From Frigoribacterium sp. PhB24 (GTDB taxonomy: Bacteria; Actinomycetota; Actinomycetes; Actinomycetales; Microbacteriaceae): 64,000 nt of DNA. The notes under the pieces were generated by a model, which did not search any database, had not been told where the DNA came from, and was given only the letters and a program-made list of their open reading frames with translations. The stretch covers positions 96,957 through 160,956 of the forward strand of contig NZ_RKIC01000015.1 of the NCBI RefSeq assembly GCF_003755185.1, read 5' to 3'. The translations under genes and the position numbers were made by a program. Shown one piece after another: positions 7,446 through 17,002 of the stretch. Every line of letters starts with the position of its first letter. Positions within the stretch are counted from its first letter, which is position 1.

Positions 7446-7509
7446 AAGAACCCCGTTCCGGACGATGCACCCCGAAGAATCGGGGTTCATCGTCCGGAAC
7501 GGGGTTCTT
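7446..7509. repeat. 64-base near-perfect palindrome at the broken gene
   Basis: Arms 7446-7475 and 7480-7509 match at 29 of 30 positions around a 4-base loop (agaa). It separates the acetyltransferase fragment from the GH3 gene stop and could also terminate the glycosidase transcript. Confidence 0.85.
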
Positions 7510-7546
7510 GGGGAGCAACGACCGGCGGAGGCGCGGCGCGGGGGCG

Positions 7547-10500
7547 TCAGCTCCGGTCGCGGGGGCGACGCAGCCGCAGGGCGACCCCGAGCGCCACGAT
7601 CAGGAACGCCGCGACGGCGATGCCGATCCACTCGCCCGATCCGGTCCAGGCGAGCCCGACCGGCGACGCCACGACGGTGCCGCCCGAGCCCGAGCCCGAG
7701 CCCGAGCCGCTGCCCGGCCCGCCGCCACCCGGCGTACCCGGCGTGCCCGGCGTGCCCGGCGTGCCCGGCGTCCCGCCACCGGGCGTCCCCGGGTCACCGG
7801 GTCCGGCCGCGGCGAGCACCGTGAGCGTGGCCCGGGCGATCTGCCCCGACCCCTCGAGCTCGACGACGTGCGCACCCGGCTCGAGATCGGCCGGCACCAC
7901 GAACCGCAGCACGCCGACACCGGCCGCCGTGGCGGTCGTCTCGCCGATCGACTGCGGCTCCGAGAACACGGTGCCCGCCAGGCCGTCACCGGCGACGAAG
8001 CCGGTCGCCGTGATCGACACCGTGTCGCCCGGGCGGGCGGTCGCGGGGTCGAGCGTGCCCGGCACGACGACCTTCGTCGGTTCGACGACGCCCAGGTCGA
8101 CGCCGAGCACCGAGGCGAAGCCCTCGAGCGCCACGTCGGGCAGCCCGCGCTGCAGCGCGTTCTCGGCGTCGGCGGTCAGGGACGCCGACCCGTCGGCCGC
8201 ACTGCCGTCGACCATCGCCGCCTGGGCGAGGTCGCGGGCGACCGACACGAGGTCGTCGGCGGTGGCCATCGTGCCGAGGTCGGTCCCGCCGACCGGGGCG
8301 ACGGCGGCGAGCAGGAGGCGCAGCGCGGCGGCAGCGTCCGTCACCGCACCGTCACCGTCCCAGACGTCGGCGTCGAGCACGGCCTGGACCGCCTGACGGG
8401 TCGTGCCCTCGGGCAGGGAGCCGACCAGCGCCTCCAGACGCTCGCGGGCACCGTCGGTGCGCAGACCCCAGCCGTACGGGTAGAGCGGCTCGTAGTCGGC
8501 GTCGCCGACGTTGATCGGCACCTGGTCGGCGCTCGCCGCCCAGGTCACGGGCAGGCGTCCGGTGAACGGACGGTCGCCGAACAGGACGTCGGCGACGCCC
8601 GCGCCCTCGGAGCCGGGCAGCGACGACGCGACGACCGCGTCGGCCACGCTCACGACGTCGCCGAGCAGCTGCGGGCGGCCCGAGACGACGAGCACCACGC
8701 ACGACTCCGTGGCGGCGCAGACCTCGTCGACGATCGCCTGGTCGGACGCGGTCAACGACAGGCTCGACCCGTTGTTCGGCACGTCACCCTGACCCTCGGC
8801 GTACGGGCGTTCGCCGACCACCACGACACCGGTCTGACCGGCGCCGATCGGTGCCGACGCGTCGGGGCTGAGCGTGACCGACGCACCGGGCGCGACCTCG
8901 CGGATGCCCTCGGCGATGCTCGTGCCGGTCGTCGTGTCGCCCGACCCGCCCTGCCAGCTGATCGTCCAGCCGCCCATCTGGCGGCCGAGGTCGTCCGCGG
9001 TGGAGCCGGCCACGTACAGGTCGGCGTCCGCGGCCAACGGCAACGCGCCTCCCTGGTTCTTCAGCAGCACCTGCGACTCGCCGGCGGCCTGACGGGCCAC
9101 GGCACGGTTCTCGGCGGAACCGACGCCGTCGACGTTGGTCCGATCGGCGAACGGCTGCTCGAACAGGTTGAGGTCGAACTTCTGGGTGAGGATGCGCCGC
9201 ACGGCGTCGTCGACCCGCGACTCGGCCACGTCGCCCGAGCGGACGGCCGCCACGATCGCGTCGATGAACGCACCGTAGTTGTACGGCGCCATCGCCATGT
9301 CGAGTCCAGCGTTGACCGAGCGCACGGCCTTGTCGGCGTAGTTGCCGCCAGGCAGCTTGTCGATGCCCTCCCAGTCGCTGATGAGGAAGCCCTCGAACCC
9401 CAGGTCGCCCTTGAGCAGGTCGTTGTTCAGCGCCGCGTTCTCGTGCATGCGCACGGGCCCGTCGCCCAGGTCGACCGCCGAGTACGACGGCATGATCGTC
9501 CCCACGCCCGCCTCGAGCGCCGGCAGGTACGGGTCGACGTGCAGCCGGGTGAAGTCCTCGAGCGAGTCGGCGTGCGTGACTCCCTGGTCGATCGGGTACG
9601 CACCCGTGCCGGCCACCGAGTCGTCGTAGCTCGTGCCGCCGTCGCCGGCCCAGTGCTTGGCCGTGGCGAGCACCTCGTCGGCACCGCCGATGTCGGTCGG
9701 GTCCTCGCCCTGCAGGCCGATGACCGACGGGGCGGCGAAGGTGCGCACCAGGTCGGGGTCCTCACCGAACGACTCGTAGCTGCGACCCCAGCGCTCGTCC
9801 CGTGAGACGCAGAGGCAAGGAGCGAAGGTCCACGGGACGCCCGTCGCGCGCACCTCGGTCGCCGTCACCCGGGCGATCTGCTCGACGAGGGCCGGGTCGC
9901 GGGTCGCGCCGAGGCCGGTGTTGTGCGGGAAGATCGTCGCGCCCACCACGTTGCTGTGGCCGTGCACGGCGTCGACGCCGTAGACCATCGGGATCTGCAG
10001 CCGGGTCGAGAGCGCCTCACGCTGGTACGCGTCGACCATGTCGGCCCACGCCACCGCGGTGTTGCCCTCGGGCACCGAGCCGCCGCCGCTCAGCAGCGAG
10101 CCGAGCGCGCGTCCGCTGACGTCCTGCGGCGACGACAGGCCGAGTCGCTCGGCCTGCGCCATCTGCCCCACCTTCTCGTCGAGCGTCATCCGACCGATCA
10201 GGTCGGCCACGCGGTCGGCCGTCGGCAGCGAAGGGTCGAGGTACGGCAGGTCGTGCGCGCCGATCACGACGCGCGGGCCGTCGCCGACCTTGGCCGTGGT
10301 CGACGCGAGCGACACCGCGAACTCCCTCGACTCGGCGGCCCCCGAGGAGGCGCGGGTCGACACGGTCACGGGCTGTGCCGTCCCCGAGGCGGTCCCCGCC
10401 GCGAACGTCACGGTGCCCGATGCCGCGTCGTAGTCGGTGCCCTCGACGGCCGTGCCGTCGCCGGTCGACCAGTCGACCGACACGTCGGACGCGAGCGGCT

Positions 10501-12649
10501 CGTCACCGGCCGTCGTGACCGTCAGCGGGATCTCGACCGAGCCGCCGGCGTCCACCAGGTAGACGTCCTGCGACGGGTCGACCGTGACCGACGCGGCGCT
10601 CGCCGGGGTGCCGTAGAGCTGCGTGTCGTCGATGGCGTAGCCGACCGGGGCGGGCGTGCCCGGGGTGAAGGTGAACGAGTAGCCGAACGCGCTCGTCAGG
10701 TCGAGCGTGCCGTTCGTCGTCGCCGTGTCACCCGGCTGGTAGCCCGACGGGGTGAACGCCGAGAACGGCAGCTCGACGAGCTTCCAGCGGCTGGTGCTGC
10801 TGCCCCAGTTGTCCTTGAAGGTCGTCGCCCACAGCTCGCTGGTCTCCGCGGTGCTGCCACCGGCCGGGTTGCCGTCCTTGATCTCGACCTTGATGTCGGC
10901 GCCCGCCGTCGGCGAGGCCGGATTGTTCGCCTGCGAGGCGTACCACCAGAAGCGCAGGCCCTGATAGCTCGACCAGTCCTGGCTGTCGGCCAGGTTGTGG
11001 CTGAGGCCGCCGTAGCCACCGGCCGGGATCGACGAGGTACCGCTCAGCACGTGGTTGTCAGCGCGGCCGTCACGCTCCTGCACGGTGACGTCGCGGCTGA
11101 TCGTGGGCTCGAGCGGGGCGGGGGAGCCCCAGGTGAAGAAACCGACCGGGTCGGCCGTCGTGCCGAGCGGCACGTCGCCCTCGAAGTCCTCGATCATCGT
11201 CGCGCGGTCGAAGAGGGCGACGTCGTCGAACTGCCACGCCCCGGCACCGAGACCGGTGAGGGTGACGGCGAAGCCGGTCGAGGCCGAGGGGTCGAAGCGT
11301 AGGTCGCTCGACGGCTGGCCCTTCTGCCGCAGGTCGGCGAACAGCACGCTGACCTGCTTCCAGTCGGCGCTGTCGTCGACGACGGTCTGCTCGAAGAGGG
11401 CGCCGTCGCCGTTCTTCAGCTCGTAGTGCAGGGGCAGGTCCGAGGCGGTGCCCCGGAACCAGAACGAGAAACCGTCGTGGTCGCTCCAGTCGGTGGCGGG
11501 GACGTCGTGCGAGAAGCCGAACCAGCTCTCGGCGGTGGTCGGGCCGGCGACGGTGGCACGCAGGGCCTGGACCCCCGTCGCCCCCTCGCGCTGCGCCTCC
11601 ACGGTGTCGAGCGCCGGGGTGACGGCCGGGCTCTGGCCCCAGCCGAAGTAGCCGGTCGGCACGCCGCCCTCGAAGTCGTCGAGCACGGTCGTCGCGCCGA
11701 CGTTCGGCAGGGCGCCGGTCGGGGTGAGCGTCACGGCGAGCGTGGCGCGCGTGCCGACGACGGTCGGTTCGCTCGGCTCGGACGCGGTCAGCTCGATCGT
11801 CCTGCGGGGGCTGAGCGCGCCCGTCGACGTCGTCACGAGGGCGACGGAGGCGCTGGTCTCGCCGGGTGCGAAGGTCACGGTCTCGTCGAGGGACGCGTAA
11901 TCGGTGCCGGCGGTGGCCGTGCCGCCCGTGGAGCGCACGCGGACCGTGACCGGCTCGTCGCTCGGACCGGTCAGGCTGAGACCGGCGGTCAGCGTCTGGC
12001 CGGCCGCGACGGTGGCGGTCGACCGGTCGAAGGTGACCGAGCGCGTCTGCGCCTCGCCGAAGACCTGCAGGCCGAAGGCCGAGTAGCCGTAGAAGTGCTC
12101 GCGGGGCGCGTCCCAGGTGGCGGCGGCGCGCTTCAGCATGCTCACGCGCACGTAGCGGGCGTCGGTCGGGGTCGAGAGGGCGACGTCGTCGCGCCCTCCG
12201 TCGCTCGTGACGGTCTGCGCGGTGGTCCAGCTCTCGGCCAGGGTCGGGTCGCCCGACGTGAGGTCGACGGTGTAGTCGGTGGCGTACGAGGTCTCCCAGT
12301 CGAGGCCGATCGCGTCGACGCGGGCGGTGCCGCCGAGGTCGACGATCACGGACGCGGTGAACTCGACGTCCTCGTCGGGTCCGTTGCCGCTGGCCCAACG
12401 GGTCGCCGCGTCGCCGTCGATGAGGTCCTCGGCGGGGAACGTGCCGTCGCCGTCGGCCTGGCTCGCCGAGGCGGTGACCGTGCCGAAGCGGGCGAGGTCG
12501 ACCGGGGCGGCCTGCGCGGCGATCGCTGGCAGGCCGCTGAGCAGCAGGGCCGCGGCCGCGGTCGCGGCGGCGATCGCGAGACCGCGGCGCGGACGACGGG
12601 CCGGTCGCGATCGAGGGGTCGAGGAGGAGCGGGCAGGGGCAGCGGACAC
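7547..12649 (-). CDS. Giant secreted multidomain GH3 glycosidase with LAxTG anchor
   Basis: The 1700-residue protein starts with a signal peptide (arginine-rich start, hydrophobic core, cleavage near residue 48). In order follow a discoidin/CBM32-like domain (about 50-200), a Calx-beta-like domain (205-310), two CBM11-like domains each opening with DDFEG or EDFEG (320-480, 485-680), another Calx-beta-like domain (690-790), and GH3 N- and C-domains (about 810-1400). KHWAGDGGT is at 998 and the likely nucleophile Asp1092 is in SDWEG. A proline/glycine repeat linker leads to LAWTG near 1665, a membrane helix and a basic tail. Sortase anchoring to the wall is expected; no sortase is in the window. 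The substrate is probably a plant or microbial beta-glucan. The start is GTG. Confidence 0.9.
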   Translation of the reverse strand: MSAAPARSSSTPRSRPARRPRRGLAIAAATAAAALLLSGLPAIAAQAAPVDLARFGTVTASASQADGDGTFPAEDLIDGDAATRWASGNGPDEDVEFTASVIVDLGGTARVDAIGLDWETSYATDYTVDLTSGDPTLAESWTTAQTVTSDGGRDDVALSTPTDARYVRVSMLKRAAATWDAPREHFYGYSAFGLQVFGEAQTRSVTFDRSTATVAAGQTLTAGLSLTGPSDEPVTVRVRSTGGTATAGTDYASLDETVTFAPGETSASVALVTTSTGALSPRRTIELTASEPSEPTVVGTRATLAVTLTPTGALPNVGATTVLDDFEGGVPTGYFGWGQSPAVTPALDTVEAQREGATGVQALRATVAGPTTAESWFGFSHDVPATDWSDHDGFSFWFRGTASDLPLHYELKNGDGALFEQTVVDDSADWKQVSVLFADLRQKGQPSSDLRFDPSASTGFAVTLTGLGAGAWQFDDVALFDRATMIEDFEGDVPLGTTADPVGFFTWGSPAPLEPTISRDVTVQERDGRADNHVLSGTSSIPAGGYGGLSHNLADSQDWSSYQGLRFWWYASQANNPASPTAGADIKVEIKDGNPAGGSTAETSELWATTFKDNWGSSTSRWKLVELPFSAFTPSGYQPGDTATTNGTLDLTSAFGYSFTFTPGTPAPVGYAIDDTQLYGTPASAASVTVDPSQDVYLVDAGGSVEIPLTVTTAGDEPLASDVSVDWSTGDGTAVEGTDYDAASGTVTFAAGTASGTAQPVTVSTRASSGAAESREFAVSLASTTAKVGDGPRVVIGAHDLPYLDPSLPTADRVADLIGRMTLDEKVGQMAQAERLGLSSPQDVSGRALGSLLSGGGSVPEGNTAVAWADMVDAYQREALSTRLQIPMVYGVDAVHGHSNVVGATIFPHNTGLGATRDPALVEQIARVTATEVRATGVPWTFAPCLCVSRDERWGRSYESFGEDPDLVRTFAAPSVIGLQGEDPTDIGGADEVLATAKHWAGDGGTSYDDSVAGTGAYPIDQGVTHADSLEDFTRLHVDPYLPALEAGVGTIMPSYSAVDLGDGPVRMHENAALNNDLLKGDLGFEGFLISDWEGIDKLPGGNYADKAVRSVNAGLDMAMAPYNYGAFIDAIVAAVRSGDVAESRVDDAVRRILTQKFDLNLFEQPFADRTNVDGVGSAENRAVARQAAGESQVLLKNQGGALPLAADADLYVAGSTADDLGRQMGGWTISWQGGSGDTTTGTSIAEGIREVAPGASVTLSPDASAPIGAGQTGVVVVGERPYAEGQGDVPNNGSSLSLTASDQAIVDEVCAATESCVVLVVSGRPQLLGDVVSVADAVVASSLPGSEGAGVADVLFGDRPFTGRLPVTWAASADQVPINVGDADYEPLYPYGWGLRTDGARERLEALVGSLPEGTTRQAVQAVLDADVWDGDGAVTDAAAALRLLLAAVAPVGGTDLGTMATADDLVSVARDLAQAAMVDGSAADGSASLTADAENALQRGLPDVALEGFASVLGVDLGVVEPTKVVVPGTLDPATARPGDTVSITATGFVAGDGLAGTVFSEPQSIGETTATAAGVGVLRFVVPADLEPGAHVVELEGSGQIARATLTVLAAAGPGDPGTPGGGTPGTPGTPGTPGTPGGGGPGSGSGSGSGSGGTVVASPVGLAWTGSGEWIGIAVAAFLIVALGVALRLRRPRDRS
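7684..7772 (-). repeat. Short tandem repeats encoding the wall-spanning linker
   Basis: A 6-base unit encoding Gly-Ser is repeated at about 7684-7707, and a 9-base unit encoding Pro-Gly-Thr is repeated at about 7729-7772. Both belong to the GH3 gene and are prone to length change. Confidence 0.85.
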
Positions 12650-12667
12650 GATTACTCCCTTGTAATC
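12650..12667. promoter_or_regulatory. GATTAC palindrome enclosing the GH3 ribosome site
   Basis: GATTAC (12650-12655) and GTAATC (12662-12667) frame a 6-base loop that, on the mRNA strand, reads AAGGGA. The palindrome ends against the GTG start codon. It could be a repressor operator or an mRNA hairpin that displays or hides the ribosome site. Confidence 0.55.
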
Positions 12668-12690
12668 ACGGCTGTCTCACGACAGAGCTG

Positions 12691-12716
12691 GAGCCACCCC
12701 CGAACGAGGGCGGCTC
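12691..12716 (-). terminator. Hairpin downstream of the MFS gene
   Basis: GAGCC at 12691-12695 pairs with GGCTC at 12712-12716, with further CCC/GGG pairing inside. It lies between the stop of the MFS gene (12812) and the start of the GH3 gene. Confidence 0.45.
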
Positions 12717-12811
12717 ACGTGTGGCTCATCGTAGGGTCACAGGCGACTCGAGGGCAATGGGTGGGGACGGGGCTTGACACGTCGTGCGGGCCACCGTCCG
12801 CGCTGCCCGGC

Positions 12812-14251
12812 TCAGGAGGCGCGGGTGCGGTGGCGCAGGCCGACGAACGACACCAGCGCGCTCACCCCGAGCAGCACGGCGACGACGAGAACGACGCGGT
12901 GGAACCCGCCCACCGTGAGCGCGCCTCCTGCGATGACGCCCAGGAAGGCGACCGCGACCAGGCCGGCCACCCGCGAGATGGCGTTGTTGACGGCCGACGC
13001 GATGCCCGACTGCCCCGGCGGGATCTGCGACAGCACCGTCGAGGTCAGTGGTGCCACGGTCACCGACAGGCCGAAGCCGAACAGGACCACGCCGGGCACG
13101 ACCTGCCACCAGACGTCGATCGGGTCCCGCACGAGCAGCATCCAGAGGAACCCGCTCGCGGTGATCAGCGGCCCGACCGTCATGAAGAGGCGGGGGCCGT
13201 GCGTCGCGGCGAGCGTCCCGAACAGGGTCGAGAACGCCAGCGACACGATCGTCGTCGGCAGGGTGACGAGCCCAGCCAGGGTCCCCGGCAGCCCGGCCAG
13301 CTCCTGCACGACCAGCGGGATCGTCAGGGTACCCAGGCTGAGGGCCGCGTAGATGCCGACCGTGGCCAGGTTGCCGACCGTGAAGGTGCGCGTGCGGAAC
13401 AGCGCGAGCGGCATCATCGGGGCGGGCGTGCGGCGCTCCCACCAGACGAAGGCGGCGAGCGCGGCGAGGCCGACCACGAGCGGCACGACGACGTACCAGG
13501 CGTCGAACCCGACCCGTTGACCCTCGATCAGCGCGAAGACGGGCCCGGCGAGGCCGACCGCCGCGAGCACGGCGCCGGCCACGTCGACCCGCGGGGGAGC
13601 GCCCTCGCGTCCCCGGTGCGCGTCGCCCGGCAGCCGGGTCATCAGCACGAGGGTGAGCACGACGGGTACGACGACGACGGCGAACACCCACCGCCAGCCG
13701 AGCGTGTCGACGAGTGCGCCGCCGGTGAGCGGGCCGATCAGGAACGCGACGCCCGTCCAGGCCGTCCAGCTGCCGATGGCCCTGCCCTGGGCGGGGCCGC
13801 TGAACGTCGAGGTGATCAGGGCGAGGCTGCTCGGCACGAGGAGGGCCGCGGTGACGCCCTGCAGGGCCCGGGCGGCGATCAGCAGGCCCGGGTCGGGGGC
13901 GAGGGCGGCGAGCACGCTCGTCACGGCGAACCCGATCAGCCCCGCGCGCAGCACCCGCACCCGGCCGAACGTGTCGCTGAGCGAGCCGGCCACGAGCATG
14001 AGCGACCCGAGCGTCAGCAGGTAGGCGTCGACCACCCACTGCTGCAGGGCGAGGGCCGCGCCGTCGCCGGCCGCGCCACCACCGGCCGTGCCCCCGCCGA
14101 GTTCGCGGGCGATCGCGGGCAGGGCCACCGTGACGATCGACCCGTCGAGGAACGCCACGAACGAGGCGAGCACGGCGACCACGAGCACGACGCGCCGGCC
14201 GCGCAGGGTCGCGGGGTCGGTCGGGGCCGGAGCGGGGGGAGGTGTGCTCAT
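12812..14251 (-). CDS. MFS drug-type exporter, DHA2 (EmrB/QacA) family
   Basis: The 479-residue membrane protein has about 14 hydrophobic segments. It carries the DHA2 motif near helix 1 (FLDGSIVTVALPAIARELG) and a helix 5 glycine/proline motif (GVAFLIGPLTGGALVDTLGWRW). Such pumps export lipophilic cations, antibiotics or metabolites with proton influx; the substrate cannot be predicted here. It is transcribed alone, downstream of ligD and past a long hairpin. Its last codons include a copy of the dispersed 10-mer overlapping the stop (12814). Confidence 0.88.
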   Translation of the reverse strand: MSTPPPAPAPTDPATLRGRRVVLVVAVLASFVAFLDGSIVTVALPAIARELGGGTAGGGAAGDGAALALQQWVVDAYLLTLGSLMLVAGSLSDTFGRVRVLRAGLIGFAVTSVLAALAPDPGLLIAARALQGVTAALLVPSSLALITSTFSGPAQGRAIGSWTAWTGVAFLIGPLTGGALVDTLGWRWVFAVVVVPVVLTLVLMTRLPGDAHRGREGAPPRVDVAGAVLAAVGLAGPVFALIEGQRVGFDAWYVVVPLVVGLAALAAFVWWERRTPAPMMPLALFRTRTFTVGNLATVGIYAALSLGTLTIPLVVQELAGLPGTLAGLVTLPTTIVSLAFSTLFGTLAATHGPRLFMTVGPLITASGFLWMLLVRDPIDVWWQVVPGVVLFGFGLSVTVAPLTSTVLSQIPPGQSGIASAVNNAISRVAGLVAVAFLGVIAGGALTVGGFHRVVLVVAVLLGVSALVSFVGLRHRTRAS

Positions 14252-14293
14252 GCTGCACTCAACACCCGACGGGCGCAGACCGATACCCCCACG

Positions 14294-14363
14294 ACACGAC
14301 GCCAGAAGATGGGCACAGCGCCAGGCTTTCTCCTGGTGTCATGCCCATCTTCTGGCGTCGTGT
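14294..14363. terminator. Long hairpin between ligD and the MFS gene
   Basis: Arms 14294-14315 and 14342-14363 are a perfect 22-base inverted repeat. The 26-base interior holds a second small stem (CCAGG/CCTGG). It begins 7 bases after the ligD stop and is a strong terminator candidate. Confidence 0.7.
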
Positions 14364-14369
14364 GCGGCC

Positions 14370-16961
14370 TCACCCCTCGCGGACGACGTCGTCCGGCGAC
14401 TTGTCGGGCCGCCACCCGCGCCAGCTCGGCTGTCGCAGCCGCCCGGTCGAGGTCCACTCGGCGATGGACACCTCGCCGACCCGTGACGGGGTGACCCAGT
14501 GCGCGTCCCGCGCGTCGACCGCGGGCACGCCGACGAGCGGGCTCGTCTTCCGCTCGGCCGCCCGCAACGAGGGCAGCAGCTCGTCGAGCTCGCGGTCGGT
14601 GAACCCGGTGCCGACCCGGCCGACGTAGCGCAGCCCGTCGTCGCCGGGCACGCCCATCAGCAGCGAGCCGACGCCGTCCGCCCGCCGGCCGGCTCCGGGG
14701 CGCCAGCCGGCGATCACGACCTCCTGCGTCTGGTGGTGCTTCATCTTGATCCAGGCCCGCGAGCGGCGGCCGGCGCTGTAGGCCGCGTCACGTCGCTTCG
14801 CGACCACGCCCTCGAGCCGGAGGCGCTTCGAGGTGGCGACCGCCGCCTCCAGGTCGCCGTCGAACGCCGGGGGCACGTCGATCGCCCCGCCGCTCTCGAC
14901 GATCCGCTCGAGCACCTCGCGTCGGTCGTCGTACTCGTCCTTCACGAGCGAGCGCCCTTCGGCCCGCATGACGTCGAAGAGCAACAGCTTGACGGGTGCA
15001 CCCTTCGCCGCCCGGGTCACGTCGCGGGGCCGTGTCAGCCCCATGCGCGTCTGCAGCAGGCCGAAGTCGGGGCGACCCTTCTCGTCGACGGCGACGATCT
15101 CACCGTCGAGCACCGCGCCTCCGTCGCCGTCGACCCGCTCGGCCAGCACCTGCAGCTCGGGGTAGGCCGGGGTCAGGTCGTTGCCGTTGCGGCTGGTCAG
15201 CGTGACGGCGCCGTCGTGGACGACCGCCACGGCGCGGATGCCGTCCCACTTCATCTCGAACGCCCACCCGCCCTCGGCCACGTCGTGCGCGTCGCCCGTC
15301 GTCGCCAGCATCGGCGCGACCGGGTCGGGTGCGGGCAACTCCTGCTCCGTGTCGCGAGCCGAGGAGGCGCGGCCCGGCTTCCCGGGGGAACCGCCGGTCG
15401 TGGACGACGCACGGGAGGAGTTGCCGACACGCGACCGCGCGCTGCGGCCGCTGGTGTCGTGGCCGCTTGCTCCGTGGCCGCGGCCGTGAGCGCTCTGCCC
15501 GCCGTGCCCGCCGTCGTCGCCGTCGTCGGCGTCGTCCTTCATGCGGTGGATCAGCCAGTTCGACTCGGCCCGCCCACCGCCGTGCCCGGTGTGGATCAGT
15601 GCCACGCGCCGGGTGCCGCGCTGCTCGCCGTGGAGCACGACGATCACCTCTTTGCCGTCGCGCCACTTCTCGAGGTCGTACTCGCCCGAGTCCCAGATCG
15701 TGACCTCGCCGGCGCCGTACTCGCCCTTGGCGATCGTGCCCTCGAACGTGCCGTACTGGAGCGGGTGGTCCTCGGTCTGCACCGCGAGGTGGTTCGTGCC
15801 GGGGTCGTCGGGCTCGCCCTTGGGCAGCGCCCAGCTGACGAGCACGCCGTCGTGCTCGAGGCGGAAGTCCCAGTGCAGCGAGCTGGCGTGGTGTTCCTGG
15901 ATGACGAAGCTCGTGCCGTCGGTCGAGGCCGGGGCGTCGGCGGGCACGGGCTCGGCGGTCTTCGACGCGTCCCGTTTGGACCGGTAGACCTCGAGGCGGT
16001 CGCGCGTCTTCTCGACGGGGTCGTGGTCGGCGGACTCGGTGTTGCGGAAGTCCTCGCCCAGCTCACCGGACGGCACCGGCACGTGCGCCGACACGTCGGC
16101 CAGGGGGTCACCACGCCTCTTCAGCCGCGAGAGCACGTCGGTGTACTCGAGCTGCACCAGCGCCTTCGACGCGAGTTCGCGCCAGGTACGCGGCATGGCC
16201 ACGGTGGGTCGGGACCGACCGCGCAGCGAGTACGGCGCCACCGTCGTCTTGTTCCCGTTGTTCTGCGACCAGTCGAGCAGCACCTTGCCCCGGCGGTCGG
16301 CTTTGCCCATGGTGCTGAGGACGAGGTCGGGGTGGTCGGCCTCCATCGCGCGGGCCAGCTCGTGGGCGACCTCGCCGACCTGGGCGCTGGTCTGCTTCCC
16401 GTCGAGCCGGGCGTAGAGGTGCACGCCCTTGCTGCCGCTGGTGACCGGTATCAGCTCGAGGCCCATGCCTTCGACGATGGGCCGCAGCAGCTGTGCCACG
16501 GCGACGCACTCGGCGAGGCCGACGCCCTCGCCCGGGTCGAGGTCGAGCACCAGCCGGTCGGGGTTGCGCTGCGCCCCCTTCGGCCCGAACCGCCACTGCG
16601 GCACGTCGACCTCGAGCGCGGCGACCTGCGCCAGCCAGGTGAGCGTCGCCACGTCGTTGACCATCGGGTAGACGTTCGCGTGGTCCTTGTGCTCGATGGT
16701 GTGCCGGGCGACCCAGTCGGGTGCGGAGTCGGGCAGGTTCTTCTCGAAGAACACCTCGCCGTCGACGCCGTTCACCCAGCGCTTGCGCGTGGCCGGGCGG
16801 CCCTCGACGTGCGGCAGCATCCATTCGGCGACGGAGGCGTAGTACCCCAGCACGTCGGCCTTGGTGGTGCCCGCGTCGGGGTAGAGCACCTTGTCGAGGT
16901 TGGTCAGCTGCAGCCGGTGCCCGCCGACCTCGACGGTCTCGCCGCGTCCCTTGCCCGCCAT
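14370..16961 (-). CDS. ligD: ATP-dependent DNA ligase LigD (polymerase-phosphoesterase-ligase)
   Basis: The 863-residue protein has the three LigD modules in the mycobacterial order. First is a primase-like polymerase (about residues 1-300, with LDLDPGEG metal-binding aspartates and TSGSKGVHLY). Second is a phosphoesterase (about 350-510, with HHASSLHWDFRLEHDG). Third is an ATP-dependent ligase (about 545-863), whose adenylated lysine is Lys571 in MKWDGIRA. It repairs double-strand breaks with Ku. The N-terminal start at ATG 16961 gives a complete polymerase domain; upstream frames are only open because of high GC. ku lies 1.2 kb away. A hairpin follows the stop. Confidence 0.95.
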   Translation of the reverse strand: MAGKGRGETVEVGGHRLQLTNLDKVLYPDAGTTKADVLGYYASVAEWMLPHVEGRPATRKRWVNGVDGEVFFEKNLPDSAPDWVARHTIEHKDHANVYPMVNDVATLTWLAQVAALEVDVPQWRFGPKGAQRNPDRLVLDLDPGEGVGLAECVAVAQLLRPIVEGMGLELIPVTSGSKGVHLYARLDGKQTSAQVGEVAHELARAMEADHPDLVLSTMGKADRRGKVLLDWSQNNGNKTTVAPYSLRGRSRPTVAMPRTWRELASKALVQLEYTDVLSRLKRRGDPLADVSAHVPVPSGELGEDFRNTESADHDPVEKTRDRLEVYRSKRDASKTAEPVPADAPASTDGTSFVIQEHHASSLHWDFRLEHDGVLVSWALPKGEPDDPGTNHLAVQTEDHPLQYGTFEGTIAKGEYGAGEVTIWDSGEYDLEKWRDGKEVIVVLHGEQRGTRRVALIHTGHGGGRAESNWLIHRMKDDADDGDDGGHGGQSAHGRGHGASGHDTSGRSARSRVGNSSRASSTTGGSPGKPGRASSARDTEQELPAPDPVAPMLATTGDAHDVAEGGWAFEMKWDGIRAVAVVHDGAVTLTSRNGNDLTPAYPELQVLAERVDGDGGAVLDGEIVAVDEKGRPDFGLLQTRMGLTRPRDVTRAAKGAPVKLLLFDVMRAEGRSLVKDEYDDRREVLERIVESGGAIDVPPAFDGDLEAAVATSKRLRLEGVVAKRRDAAYSAGRRSRAWIKMKHHQTQEVVIAGWRPGAGRRADGVGSLLMGVPGDDGLRYVGRVGTGFTDRELDELLPSLRAAERKTSPLVGVPAVDARDAHWVTPSRVGEVSIAEWTSTGRLRQPSWRGWRPDKSPDDVVREG

Positions 16962-17002
16962 CGCGCGCCTCCCTGCCTCGTGTGCTTCTCGTTCTACCCG
17001 GC

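Noticed and set aside
7684-7772. CRISPR-like short repeats
   Set aside because: The 6- and 9-base units are in frame and encode a Gly-Ser and Pro-Gly-Thr linker; there are no spacers.
11426-14494. Open frame of 1022 codons on the + strand opposite the GH3 and MFS genes
   Set aside because: It is arginine/glycine/histidine-rich with no domain, and it overlaps two well-supported genes. Such antisense frames stay open because of high GC at third positions. The same holds for 7508-9805, 14499-17183 and many others.
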